Shown here: in pieces, positions 32,345 through 42,995 of the stretch
Numbering within the stretch: the stretch's first letter is position 1
How the letters are laid out: each line of letters starts with the position of its first letter
Assembly: GCA_949825045.1 (NCBI GenBank)
Contig: OX463820.1
Span: forward strand, 12,598,501 to 12,662,500
Length of the DNA: 64,000 nucleotides
Direction: 5' to 3'
Source of the DNA: Argyresthia goedartella
Taxonomy: Eukaryota; Arthropoda; Insecta; Lepidoptera; Argyresthiidae
The notes under the pieces: model-generated
The model's database searches: none
What the model saw: the letters and a program-made list of their open reading frames with translations, nothing else
Told to the model about the DNA's origin: nothing
Made by a program: the position numbers and the translations under genes

Positions 32345-32775
32345 TTCTTTTATCTAAACACGTATCATAAACCGTCTTTAATGCGTCCAAAAACCACACC
32401 TTACGATCAGCACAATGTTAAACTACTTTGTAAAAACTCATTTCTCATCTAAATATTGAACATTATGACCATAATGTGTAAATTTTCTACATATTATGAC
32501 ATTCAATATTCGAACACCGACGCCCGCCTGCGTGCCAGCCCTACTTTGACTGTGAAGTTGGTACTACTGAACAAGCTAAACAACTCAATGCCACAATGCC
32601 GGTCAAACATGCGGTTCCTGAACACATCAAAGAGAGCTTATGATATGTGTTTAGATAAACTAGTGTATGTAACTGTACATAATTAGGCATTAAAACTCTC
32701 GAGTGATATTATTATGAACCCACTCTCGAGTTTTAATGCCCTCCATTATGTATCAGTCACATAAACTACTATTAA
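32345..32775 (+). mobile_element. Family-F MITE-like element, complete
   Basis: All parts are present: left arm (ACACGTATCATAAACCG...), central CATTATGACCATAATG palindrome, right arm (TGCGGTTCCTGAACAC...), and the extension with TTAAAACTCTCGAGTG...CTCTCGAGTTTTAATGCC, a strong hairpin. It ends at CATAAACTACTA. No coding capacity. Confidence 0.85.
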
Positions 32776-32995
32776 AAGTCGAAAATGTTCGTAATCGACG
32801 CTCTTTATTGCGGTTCTTAAGATCACAACGAAATTAATACAAATGAAAATCAGCACAAAACCGCATTTTATTACGTCCAAAGCACGCATATACTATAAAT
32901 TCCCGAATAAATGCCGCATTCGTCTCCTAGAAGATGTGAGTAACGAAATTATTTATAGAAGTGGAACAGTTTAACGATCTCAACGTGATAGACTA

Positions 32996-33856
32996 ATGTA
33001 TTTTGTGAGTGGAGAAATATTCATAATGCTTCGGCAAAAACCTGGTTCAAGGTGGGAGTTCTTATTTGATGCTCCGGATGGATTAAAATACTGCAGCAGC
33101 TTAGCTCACCTTGAATGGGATAGTTGTAGTAAGATCATAAGTAAAATTATTTTAGTATCTGTGGTAAAAGGCACAATAAGGCCTCTTTCAGTGTCATGTG
33201 TATTTGATCACGCACGCGGGATATATGAGACTGACCCCGCGTGTGGGTGCTGTCAGTATGGGACCCCGCGTGCGAGTGTTATCAGTATGGGACCCCACGT
33301 GCGGGTGTTGTCAGTATGGGACCCCACGTGCGGGTATTGTCAGTATGGGACCCCTCGTGCGATTACTGTCAGTATGGGAACCCACGTGCGGGTATTGTCA
33401 GTATGGGACCCCGCGAGCGGGTGTTGTCAGTATGGGACCCCACGTGCGGGTGTTGTCAGTATGGGACTCCACGTGCGGGTATTGTCAGTATGGGACCCCT
33501 CGTGCGATTACTGTCAGTATGGGAACCCACGTGCGGGTATTGTCAGTATGGGACCCCGCGTGCGGGTGTTGTCAGTATGGGACCCCGCGTGCGGGTGCTG
33601 TCAGAATGGGACCCCGCGTGCGGGTGCTGTCAGTATGGGACCCCGCGTGCGGGTGCTTTTAGTATGGGACCCCACGTGCGGGTGCTGTCAGTATGGGACC
33701 CCGGGTGCGGGTGTTGTCAGTATGGGACCCCGCGTGCGGGTGCTTTCAGTATGGGACCGCTCGTGCGGGTGTTGTCAATATGGCGCCCCGCGTCCCGCAT
33801 GCATGAAAAATACGTACGACACTGAAAGAGCACTTATGGCGGGATCCACAAAATGA
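32996..33856 (+). CDS. Hypothetical 286-aa ORF with repeat protein
   Basis: The ATG-initiated frame has about 76 non-repetitive residues (MYFVSGEIFIML..., Trp/Cys-containing, no signal peptide). A 29-residue repeat unit based on YGTPRAG.VSMGP.VRVLSVW follows, because three 29-bp DNA units equal 29 codons. The last 20 or so residues are unique. I recognise no domain. The array has no stop triplet in any forward frame, so a long ORF across it is expected by chance and two more overlapping frames are also open. It may therefore not be a gene. No splice or polyadenylation evidence was found. Confidence 0.25.
   Translation: MYFVSGEIFIMLRQKPGSRWEFLFDAPDGLKYCSSLAHLEWDSCSKIISKIILVSVVKGTIRPLSVSCVFDHARGIYETDPACGCCQYGTPRASVISMGPHVRVLSVWDPTCGYCQYGTPRAITVSMGTHVRVLSVWDPASGCCQYGTPRAGVVSMGLHVRVLSVWDPSCDYCQYGNPRAGIVSMGPRVRVLSVWDPACGCCQNGTPRAGAVSMGPRVRVLLVWDPTCGCCQYGTPGAGVVSMGPRVRVLSVWDRSCGCCQYGAPRPACMKNTYDTERALMAGSTK
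33225..33795. repeat. 29-bp minisatellite, about 19 units
   Basis: The unit is TCAGTATGGGACCCC followed by CGTGCGGGTGTTG; spacing between CAGTATGGG motifs is a regular 29 bp. Variants alternate CGCGTG and CACGTG. A variant unit with CCTCGTGCGATTACTG recurs exactly five units (145 bp) apart at 33351 and 33496, giving higher-order structure. The tract is much GC-richer than its surroundings. It has no spacers, so it is not a CRISPR array. Confidence 0.95.
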
Positions 33857-35139
33857 CGGTGCCAGCACCATTAGTATATTACACAATAAACCTCATAAAT
33901 CTCAGACAAACAAAACTCACGTATACATAGGCAGGTATAGGAAATACCTCTATTTGTTGTCTTTCGCATTTCCAACGTAAAATTATATCTCGCACCTTTA
34001 CTAAGTATGTTTACCGAAGCCGCATTTGTCCCTACTTATAGGTTGCTCTCCTAGTAAAAGCGAATACTTACGAGTATCTCTGACATCCTTTCTTAAGCAT
34101 GAGCGATGTCACTATGACATCGGTGTGAGCAGAGCAACTTTATTTTCACATCTCCATACCAAAAAAAAACGTTCGGCCGCTAGATCAAGAATCATCGAGA
34201 ACTGAAACAATGCTGTTATCATTTGTTTAGTGAAATTTATTCTAGATGATATTTCCAATAGCCCCTTTTGACTACCCAGTTTCATTACACCGTACATGTA
34301 TTACATCGGTGAAGATTTCTGAGCCATACAACCGCCACATTCATTTGATCGTCAAAAAATTGAGAAGCTGATTGCGAATGCGGTGCCATTCTATTTCTCA
34401 ATATCTGATGGAATCGGACGATGAGAATAGTATAGATAGGGGCTTCTGAGTGATTGCAGTACAAATAGACAAACAGGCATTCACTGTTGCGTCTCTATTG
34501 TATAGATATAGAGCTGTTCCAATATTGCCTCAAAACTGCGAATACAACAGGGATATTGAACTGGGTACTGCGTTGCGCCTACAAATCGTACTGGATTCGA
34601 AATTTCAATGCTACAAATTTCGGTCATTCAACTCAAGATAGACTTCGTTCTTATTAATCCAGTTTGACTTGCTCCTGATTGACACCCTCCACCTAATCAC
34701 ACATAGGTAGTTAGATAGATATTACTAAATCTTATCACGAAAAAGAGCATCCCTATAATTATTATTTTTAACACAGATATCTATTTCGAGGTAAAAACGT
34801 GGCTAAACGTGGGCATGGACAACTGTGCATATGTCACCTCATACAAGAAAATGCGTCACGCTATGTCTTGTTGCTTTTTACCATCGCTAGCTGTAAATAT
34901 ACAACGCAGTACGCATTCGCCCTAATACCCCAATCTTCTGGCGTTTTCGCCACGCGAATTCGCTTGAGCGGACGCAACAGTAATTCGTAACTACGACGAA
35001 CGATCGGCTTTTTGTTTTGTGTTTGTACGTGTATTTACCTTTCAATTCTTATTAAGAAACCAGAATATATTTCTGGAGCTAACATGTGATTGGTATTATA
35101 AATCTGTCCGCTTTTAGGGATGATAATAATTTCTTTTTT
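33857..35139. other. Unassigned 1.3-kb stretch
   Basis: No gene or recurring repeat was recognised; only short uninformative open frames are present. Confidence 0.4.
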
Positions 35140-35330
35140 CATTGTAAAGTTCTGCCCCGTACAGGAAAGAAAAGTGTTGGAAGACCTGTGGCACGATGGT
35201 CCGATGACATTAGAGGAACAGCCGGCCCCGGCTGCACGGGAATGGTCGCAGAGCTTTCGAATTGGCGGTCAATTGAGGAGGCATATGTCCAGCAGTGGAC
35301 AAGAACATGCTGAAGAAGAAGAATAATAAT
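35140..35330 (+). pseudogene. RTE-like LINE C-terminal fragment
   Basis: The frame reads KKSVGRPVARWSDDIRGTAG and then ELSNWRSIEEAYVQQWT, matching the GRP..RW.DDI...AG...W....EAYVQQW ending of RTE-like endonuclease-reverse transcriptases. A GAAGAAGAAG tail follows, as in the 45-47 kb element. Everything upstream is missing. Confidence 0.7.
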
Positions 35331-35452
35331 TTCATTTATTGTATTTAAATTCGTAGTATCACTAAAGCGGGGGAAATGGGCTGGCACCTTACCATGCAGA
35401 CTAGTATGTCCCTCTGACATATAGGAAAAGGCAATACGGTGCAATGTGTTAA

Positions 35453-35630
35453 GGCTTAGATACACAAGGAGACAAATTTTCCCTAACATGTCGCTGCAAG
35501 GTAACTGTAACGTTGCACAGTGTCCCGCGAAACATGTCCCATGAGTGAAATGTCGCGGGGTATGTTTTATTGCACTATGCAGCGTTGCAGCGTCACCTTG
35601 CAGCAACATGTTGTGAGATCTATCTGAGCC
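35453..35630. mobile_element. 178-bp inverted-repeat (MITE-like) element
   Basis: The left arm (GGCTTAGATA...AACATGTCGCTGCAAGGT...GTTGCACAGTG) pairs with the right arm (CACTATGCAGCGTTGCAG...ACCTTGCAGCAACATGTTG...TCTGAGCC) over most of the length, leaving a short GC-rich loop. It would form a long foldback hairpin in RNA. A related motif occurs near 20970-21000. Confidence 0.65.
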
Positions 35631-38344
35631 TTTATGCTCGTACAAGACAACTTGAGAACAAAACTTCAGCCCTACATAGTACACTAAATGTACCTTCTGG
35701 GCTCATAGACATAGTCGATGGGACCAAAACAAGGCCCTTATTACACGAAGGAATCTCATTGCCAACATATGTAAGTTTTAATCAGCACTTAGCGACACCC
35801 TAGTGGGAGGCGGACAACCGCGGAGGTGCATTCCTCGTTGCTGCTGCATTTTAAAACCCACCGATTTCTGCCCAAATAACGTACTGCTTATATGTCAGAC
35901 AGTGACAAATCTCAAGAAACTACTTCGCCCTACCTCTATGCAGTGACATCAACTTTGAGTGTCCCCCAAAATTTGATTTGTCGGCTACGCACCAATTGGC
36001 CATACACTCTTATTGGCTTGGCCTTCTGGCTGGCCAATATAGCTATAGGATTTGGAGCCCAGCGGCCAGAACGGAGGCATCTCGTTCAAAAGAACATATT
36101 CGATTTTGAAGCACAGCGCTGATCCTAACTGGACAAGAATCGAGATGAAACCAAAGGGGGAATGGCACACTTTAATGTGCAACGTGTGGAAGAACGTTCA
36201 AAGCCAAGTCCGGGCACACCAGCGACGACCGGTTTAGACCTTAGCAGTCGCCGTGGCCGTATCAACTTGGAGGACATCAAATCATCACATCAGGATTTGG
36301 AGCCCAATAGATAAACAAAAAAGCTAGTGGTATCTCAATCATCTAGTGACAGTAAAGGAGTCTCAAGCTTAGGCCTGGAAGCCGAACGTGGGCGCAACGT
36401 GCCTCTGCTACCACGTATATGAAAAGGAGTAACTCTTTGTTTTATATGTATATGTTTCGTATGTTTAATGTGTATTTTATTGTCCTCCTGGGCCCAGGAG
36501 ACCACTGCGGCAGTCCCCGTCCTCCGCGGACTGATTAGCGGGCGGGGGACACAGCCAACTGGCACGGGCCGCGTCGTTGTCAGCCAAACAGCACGCCTCA
36601 ATGGGCGGATTGTCCAATTATCCTCATTCATGTGTCGTGACTCTAAGCATTTGCCGGGAAGAGCCTTTTTAGGGTGGCTTTAGTGCGTCTAGACTAGTAA
36701 TCAGTGGCAAAACATGTTTAGAGATGCTTCTCACGCAAAGCTGACGGTTTTGGGTGTGTTGGCTTGTTTCAAAGTATTTTTGATTGGGGGTTGGAATGGT
36801 TGATGCGAATGTCATCCCTGAAATATGCATTTACCGTTACGTTACTTCCCGTTTACGTATTACAATGTGATGGTACAGTGTTTAGAATACCTTATATTTA
36901 TAGTATACCTCATATTTTGCTACATTTTAATATATAAGCATAAAAATACAGCTATTTTAGACATATGCTCAGAGCAAGATACTGGTTACTAACATAAGAA
37001 CACACATCGACATTGCATCGCCCCATCGTAACAAGAACTTTTAACGTTAAAGTTAGAAGACACCTTCCCAAAGTTGCGCGATATTGTCGTCTATATCAAA
37101 AATAGCCTCTATTGCAACGCATTATGAATTTGACAATCTGGTACATGCTGGCAGATCCGGTGAAAACTTAAAATAGGACAGATATGCCTTACTCTGGTAG
37201 ATGTCCACTGCCAAAAACTATAATCCCAAGTATTCTTTCAACTCGAACTAGGTTCTTAGTGAGATGAAACGCGATGAGATGCTGCTAGCTTGAGATTTCA
37301 ACATGTGTTGCTACGAGACAGATATTAAAGATACCGACATGCAAAAGGAATTGCAATATACAAGTTTTAGCTTAGGAGATAGCTTGTGCAAGATTCTGGA
37401 ATGTTGTTTATATTAAATAAATACTGGCACAACAAATATGGCGACACACAATTCAAGGATGGCAGAAATTAAGATACCCATTCAAAATAGGTATAAATGC
37501 ACTTATAGTAGCGGAATATAATATAGCGTCTAATCCACGTTGCAGCTGCTCGCACGCGTTAGCCCTAAACAGGGCGATATATAATACTAAACCTAACCTA
37601 GAAACCTTGGAACAGGTTAAGTGTCTTGATCTTCAACTATATATCCTTATGTCATTTCCGAACGATTGCACCGCAGGTAACCACAATATTAAACAGTAGC
37701 TTTATCATGCAATTCTGAAGCTTTTGAAAGAAATACCAAAAAGACACCTCGTGAAATAATTGTATTTTGATTGGTATTTTGTTAAATGCGATTACAATTA
37801 CTGGAAGTTAGAATAGAAGGCTGCAGTGTGTTATGAAAATTAACACAAAATCCTTTTGCATTCTAAATTCAAAAATTATCGAATATGGTATCGAAATTCA
37901 CTGAAATAATTAATAACGAAAATCATTTAAATCATATCAATATTCATTGAAATATTGAAATGAGCCATCACGTCGCGACAAAGCTATTAGCGGCACGGAC
38001 TCCGGCACGCATTTCAATTAATAACAGCATTCGAATGCAGCGAAATTATCTGTTAATGATCGATAACCGACCGTTCGGTTGAGTTCTGTTAGGGGGCGCC
38101 ACGTGAATCATGCGACAATGTGTCTGGCTGCAGCGATTTGAATTTTAAAATTAGCAGTGCCTCTCCATATTTTCAAACTAATTCTTTGAGTTCGTACGTG
38201 ACGTCATTTCCAGATTTCTGCTTCCGGCGAGCTAGTCGATTTCTATTGAGACCCAAACCCATTGACAGAATGAACTAAAACGATAACGCATGCTGGTCGG
38301 CTTTCAAATGTACATATGTGGGCTCCTTGATGATAGAACTGTAT
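35631..38344. other. Unassigned 2.7-kb stretch
   Basis: No gene could be supported. A 76-codon frame at 35892-36122 (MSDSDKSQETTSPYLYAV...) has a hydrophobic middle (TLIGLAFWLANIAIGFGA), but no homologue comes to mind. AGGATTTGGAGCCCA is repeated at 36049 and 36293. A GC-richer patch lies at 36480-36660 and a mixed-composition, homeodomain-site-rich patch at 37975-38140. Confidence 0.35.
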
Positions 38345-38545
38345 GAAGTAGATGTACTTATAGAGTTTTATTGTACGCGCTGATTTTCCCCCGCTCAATC
38401 ATCACCTTTCCTACCCATCATGGTTTGCTAAAAGAAATCTCTTTTTGGATATAAGCTTGCCTTTGTACATGTTTTTTTTTTCTATCATAAGTTATCTGTA
38501 TGTCTGTTTTGTGTAGTACAATAAATAAATTACAAATTACAACAT
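38345..38545 (+). mobile_element. Family-J 3' tail element
   Basis: It reads ATAGAGTTTTATTGTACGCG, CCCCCGCTCAATCATCAC, ATGGTTTGCTAAAAGAAATC, the ATCTCTTTTTGGATAT hairpin, CTTGCCTTTGTACATG and TGTGTAGTACAATAAATAAA, and ends in repeated AATTACA units. It is very close to the copy at 45236-45419. Confidence 0.75.
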
Positions 38546-38699
38546 TACAAGTAGTCTCAATATCATTCAAGAAATATAATTTCGATGGTGGCACTCTTAA
38601 AAATATTGCAGTCGAGTCTTGCCAGAAAATAACAAAACGTTTTCCTATTTATATCAGTAACTATTCAAAAAATGTGGCTACACAGTTTCTGCACAGAAA

Positions 38700-38895
38700 T
38701 AGTAGATTTCGTACGAGTTCGCAAAGGCTTATATTTACGAACCGAGAAGTTTACCGCACGAGCCGAAGGCGTGGGTCGTAGCGAGGTTTGTAAAGAAGCC
38801 TTTTCGAACGAGTAAGGAATAGAATTTTTCCGCGTTAGATCCCAATATCGAGCGGCAAAGTTGTTATTTTGAGGGAAGAATAGGAAAAGGTTATA
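38700..38895 (+). repeat. Repeat family G, copy 2
   Basis: Matches 2494-2690 across TTTCGTACGAGTTCGCAA, CGAACCGAGAAGTT, CGAACGAGTAAGGAATAGAA and ATTTTGAGG. It starts immediately inside the left 22-bp terminus of the composite element. Confidence 0.7.
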
Positions 38896-39029
38896 TTGCA
38901 ACTTTTTGTGTAGAGTCAGCCATTATTTCTTGAAAGCACTTTTATACTACATAATAAATGCTTAATTTTGGATGCTGTTACATTAGTAAGGTGTGGCCAT
39001 AGTTTTAGGAGTGGATAGGGACATAATTT

Positions 39030-39580
39030 TGAGCAACTTTTACTTTGATGCCGATTTGATCAGAGTGACTACATTTATACCTACGGAGCCAGACTTGGTA
39101 TTTGACTGATATCCAAAAGTCCAGACTTAAAATTTGCCAGCGAAATATGGAGCGCAGTATTCTGGGGGTCCGGTCATTGGACCGAGTCGGGAATACCGAG
39201 TTACGCTGCAAAACTAAAATAAAAGTGGTAGCGGAAAAAGCGGCCGAATTGAAGTGGGACTGGGCCGGCCATGTAGCTCGTATGCAACCACATCCATGGG
39301 CCAAATTAACAACTCTCTGGATCCCAAATGCAAAATGAGGATGCGTGGTGGCCCCAAGAAGCACTGGAGTGACGAGCTGAGGGACCGTGACAAGAACTGG
39401 TGGGAAAGAGCCCAGAGGCGTGAAAGTTGGAGGAAGGGAAGAGAGGCCTTTGCCCAGCAGTGTTGGCTTTTAATAATAATAAAGATAATAATAACTTTAT
39501 TTTTCACTCCTCTTTACAAATCAGCTGACCGCCCGGTCAAAATGTATGGAAACTTAAAAAATAAAGTTGCTCTTTGTAAT
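39030..39580 (+). repeat. Repeat family H, split by an RTE-like fragment
   Basis: The left half (GCAACTTTTACTTTGATGCC, GATTTGATCAGAGTGACT) and right half (TTTTTCACTCCTCTTTAC, AAATCAGCTGACC, AAAATGTATGGA) are separated by about 420 bp. At 58590-58710 the same two halves are contiguous, giving a natural empty-site comparison. Confidence 0.7.
39075..39490 (+). pseudogene. RTE-like LINE C-terminal fragment
   Basis: The frames read LTDIQKSRLKICQRNMERSI, LGVRSLDRVGN, IKVVAEKAAELKWDWAGHVA, RM.PHPWAK and RMRGGPKKHWSDELRD, ending with EAFAQQCW. This is the usual C-terminus of insect RTE-like endonuclease-RT proteins. One frameshift lies around 39300-39340. The tail is AATAAT-type repeats. It is 5'-truncated and inserted into repeat H. 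Confidence 0.8.
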
Positions 39581-39655
39581 ACAAAAGTACTTTTTTTGAG
39601 ATAAAGTTGGCGCTACAAACGTTGTATTAACCTTTTCTGTGCAGAAACTGTGTAG

Positions 39656-42303
39656 AGGGAACAACTTTTTGTCGTATTCTTAGCGGTCTTTGGAATAAAC
39701 TCCTATCATTTTAATCATCGTAAAGAATCGATAGCATACGTGATAATCGAAAACAAAAGCTCCGTTCACTTCAGAGCCTACTTCGAGCTTTTACGATGAA
39801 CATTACCTTTATTTACCATTAAAATAACATAAAGCTCGTAGTGTACTCTGGGAGGATTATGGGGCGAAAAATATATTATTTAATAAAAAGAGAACTTCAG
39901 CAGCAGTTAAAAAAAATGTGGGGTACACGTTTGAGGAAGCCGACGAAAAGGTCAAAATTATTTGAGAAGCTCCATTACAATGCTTACACGTCCTGAAGGC
40001 CGTTTACATTTTTCACCGTGCTAATTTTATTTGACTCTCCCTGAATATATTATGTCCTATTATTACTGCTCGTACCCCCCAGCAGAAGCTGGCAATGGGA
40101 AATTATTCTCAGAGTTTAAAATGTTACATTATACTTCTGGAGAAAAAGGTTTAGTAAATCTGATAACATTACGGTTTCATAGCTCATTAACGTAGGTTTT
40201 CGTTTATGTTTAAAAGTCGCTGTAATAGCCGGTAATCCAGCCCGGAGCTACGTTAAACACAACAAGCAGTTATTATCTTTAGGGGTATTTTGGTTATAAA
40301 TGACACTACATAAAATGGTTTCAACTTCAGACGCTGGGTACCGTAAAATTCTTCCTAAAATAAACACTTTCAAAATCCCAAAAAAATATATGTGATGAAG
40401 ATATCCCTTTTCTCAAATCTGTGTATTTGAAAACATCATAAGTCAATGGAACCAAATGAAAAAAAAAAACCTTAATGGATGTTTTTCACCTAACACTTGC
40501 AAAAACTTGCTATTCTTGCGATCTGAAAAGGATATTGATGGTTCTTGCGTTCAAAAATAGGCATTAAAAATATCCAAAAACCGTTTCGTTTGAAATTAAG
40601 AAATAATAATTGGATTTGAAGAAATAAATAAAAAAAAACAAGTTTCGCAATGATCTGCCAAAGCGACTGGCGTAACAGCCAGGTAATGTTTATTTTAATA
40701 TACTCGTTGTTGTATCTAAAAATTCGACCACCACGATTCGAGTTGCTTATTTGACTGATAGTGGTCCCTTAATGAGTAAGATAAGTCCTCATCGCAATTT
40801 CGATGTGAATTCAGAAGCCTAAAACAAAGCAAGCGTAGCAAGCGTTCGAGCAATACAAGAAACAAATTCAATATGTTAACTATAGATATTATGACAACTT
40901 ACTCTTCATTCTTCTCTACATCGGGTTGGGTAACAAATATCTCGTGCAATTTATTGCATAATTCTACCTGGAACAAGATTAAAAAGGTATTAGTGTTGTG
41001 GTAATGCTTATGCATAACATAAAAAAAATAAGTACATACACTCAGCGACAGAAGCTGGATTTTAGCGAAATCTTGTCCATAACGTATTTTCTTAAAATCG
41101 TCTGTTGAATTATACGTAAATCCGTAATAAGTTGAACATGAGTTTTTTGATCTTAACGTTGTAGAAATATTTTATGGGTTTTTATTGATGATTGAGATGC
41201 ATCTTATGGCTCCTCAGGTTGGATATTTTAAGAAAATTTTAAGAATGGTCTTATGTTTTTTCCTAAATATCTTAATTATTATTATTATTTATTCAGTAAA
41301 AAGCATACAGTAGAATTTCTTGTTTTAAGGGATGTTTACTGAGTAAGTTCATCTCCGTAATAAAGCAACGGACCCTGTGGTATAGGATGAGTAGTTTTAC
41401 TTCCCACCAGTAAATTACACATTATATAGTTTCTTTTTTGAAAAAATAGGTCTACTTGTCTATACTCAAGCAGTAACTTCAGCTAATGACCGGTCATCGC
41501 CGACGGGCATCTTAAGATGTCATTTTCTCGTTATGGGTTTTAAATTTTATAACCATGATATGTAGTTCAAAATCGCGATGCTTCAAAAATTTCCGTGCAT
41601 TTTAAAAGGTTAATAAAAAAGAGTGCAGATTTTTAATATGAGATACTTAGTTGTTTTGTAAGTTAACAAAAAATGTAAATTAGTTTTTTTATAGATTATG
41701 TAATATTATTATATAAGATTATGTAATGAATAGATTATCCAGTAGTTTTTATTAGAGTATTATGATAAAACTGTTATAATATCTTCAGTTTCATCATATG
41801 TTAACGATAAAATAAATATAATAAACAAAAGCGGTCTCTTTTATCCTACCCCCATCCCTTCATTAAAACATCCCTTAATTAACGCTAATTTTGTGTAAAA
41901 TCTTGCGATGAGCATTTGAGCCACATTTGCTGCGCTGAGTGTATGTGTAAAAAGTGATATATCCCTAAAAATAAATAAATCGTGAATGCTGCTGATAGGG
42001 AAAATTGGCCTCGTTTCCAGTAGAGATTGTCTGGAACATTCCAGTAATAGCCAGATTCGACCGGTCCAAGTATAACCGACCCGGTTAGCATGTCTACCCA
42101 GGCAAGCAGACACTGCAACTTTAATGGACATAGGTCTGTGTACTGGAGCTATATTTATTTTCAAATATAAGTCGGGGCTCTAAAGTGACCCACTCTCGCA
42201 GTGACAGTAACAGGTTATTTTGAATCTGTTTTGGATTATTTTAGTAGCGCTTGTCATTGGTCCTGATGAATATTGCATAGCCACGTATTTTATTTCAAGG
42301 GTC
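39656..42303. other. Unassigned 2.6-kb stretch
   Basis: No gene or repeat recurring in the window was recognised. It is AT-rich throughout, with a short ATT microsatellite near 41276-41288. Confidence 0.4.
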
Positions 42304-42577
42304 AATCAATCAATCAATCAATCAAAACTCTTTATTACTGTAGATATTTACATATACTTAGCAACCGTCATTTTTTGTCACTTCTCTACATCGGCCCACT
42401 GTGGAAGAAGAAGAGCATAGAAACTTCCACAGATGATTGTTAGATCTCTTTTAAAAATGGCTTGTGCTTAACTAATACAAATATAACAATATGACTTATT
42501 TTAATTAATAAGCAGCAATTAATAAGAACAAAATTATTAACAGCAAGGTCTGTGTTGTGCCAGATTAACCCCATATA
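42304..42577 (-). mobile_element. LINE-A 3' end, left arm of head-to-head pair
   Basis: The minus strand carries the end of the LINE-A 3' UTR, from GGGGTTAATCTGGC through CAGCAAGGTCTG (inverse) and the CTCCCACAG-type stem to ATCTACAGTAATAAAG. Its tail is TTGATTGATTGA-type tandem repeats (GATTGATT units). Its 5' end abuts the next copy. Confidence 0.85.
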
Positions 42578-42995
42578 ATTAATCTGGCTCAACACAGTGG
42601 TCAGTGCTTTCTTTACTACAACAAGATACCTCTGGAGATTTTGAAATTTCCATTTGAGCAATTTAAAAACCATCTAGAAACGACTGTGCCTAAAAAGGAT
42701 ATTACAATGTTCAATAATACTGGAATGACATTGAAATGATACTGTCAATGTAACTCAACAAAGAACTCGCTGTTAATAACTTTGTAATTAATTATTTCTT
42801 TTTATTATTTATAATAATTAATATTGTAATATTTGTATCATTTACATACGTAGTTAATTTTTAAAAGAGATCTAAAAATCAATCTGCCCTTCTTCTCCCA
42901 CAGTGGTACAATGTAGAAAATAGGCAAAAAATTATGTTGCTGATTTGTTGTAAATATTTACAGCAATAAAGAAATTTCGAGTTGAGTTGAGTTGA
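42578..42995 (+). mobile_element. LINE-A 3' end, right arm of head-to-head pair
   Basis: It begins with TTAATCTGGCTCAACACAG, which is complementary to the end of the left arm, then jumps back to the ORF2 C-terminus (TACAACAAGATACCTCTGG) and runs through the 3' UTR to a tail of GAGTT units. This non-colinear start makes a 19-20 bp stem with the left arm. Confidence 0.8.

Larger units (their letters stand above)
38678..39655. mobile_element. Composite element with 22-bp perfect inverted ends
   Basis: CTACACAGTTTCTGCACAGA at 38678 and its exact complement ending at 39655 form 22-bp perfect inverted repeats. Between them lie repeat G, the two halves of repeat H and an RTE-like C-terminal fragment. 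No flanking target duplication is evident. The ends look like those of a non-autonomous DNA element into which an RTE fragment was inserted. Confidence 0.6.

Noticed and set aside
33225..33795. CRISPR array
   Set aside because: Units are contiguous 29-bp direct repeats with no unique spacers, and there are no cas genes. It is a minisatellite.
35892..36122. 76-codon ORF with a hydrophobic segment as a membrane protein gene
   Set aside because: It is short, has no recognisable family, splice context or polyadenylation signal. It is mentioned only in the unassigned stretch.
42220..42420. CAATCAATCAAT microsatellite as an independent repeat
   Set aside because: It is the tandem tail at the 3' end of a minus-strand LINE-A copy.
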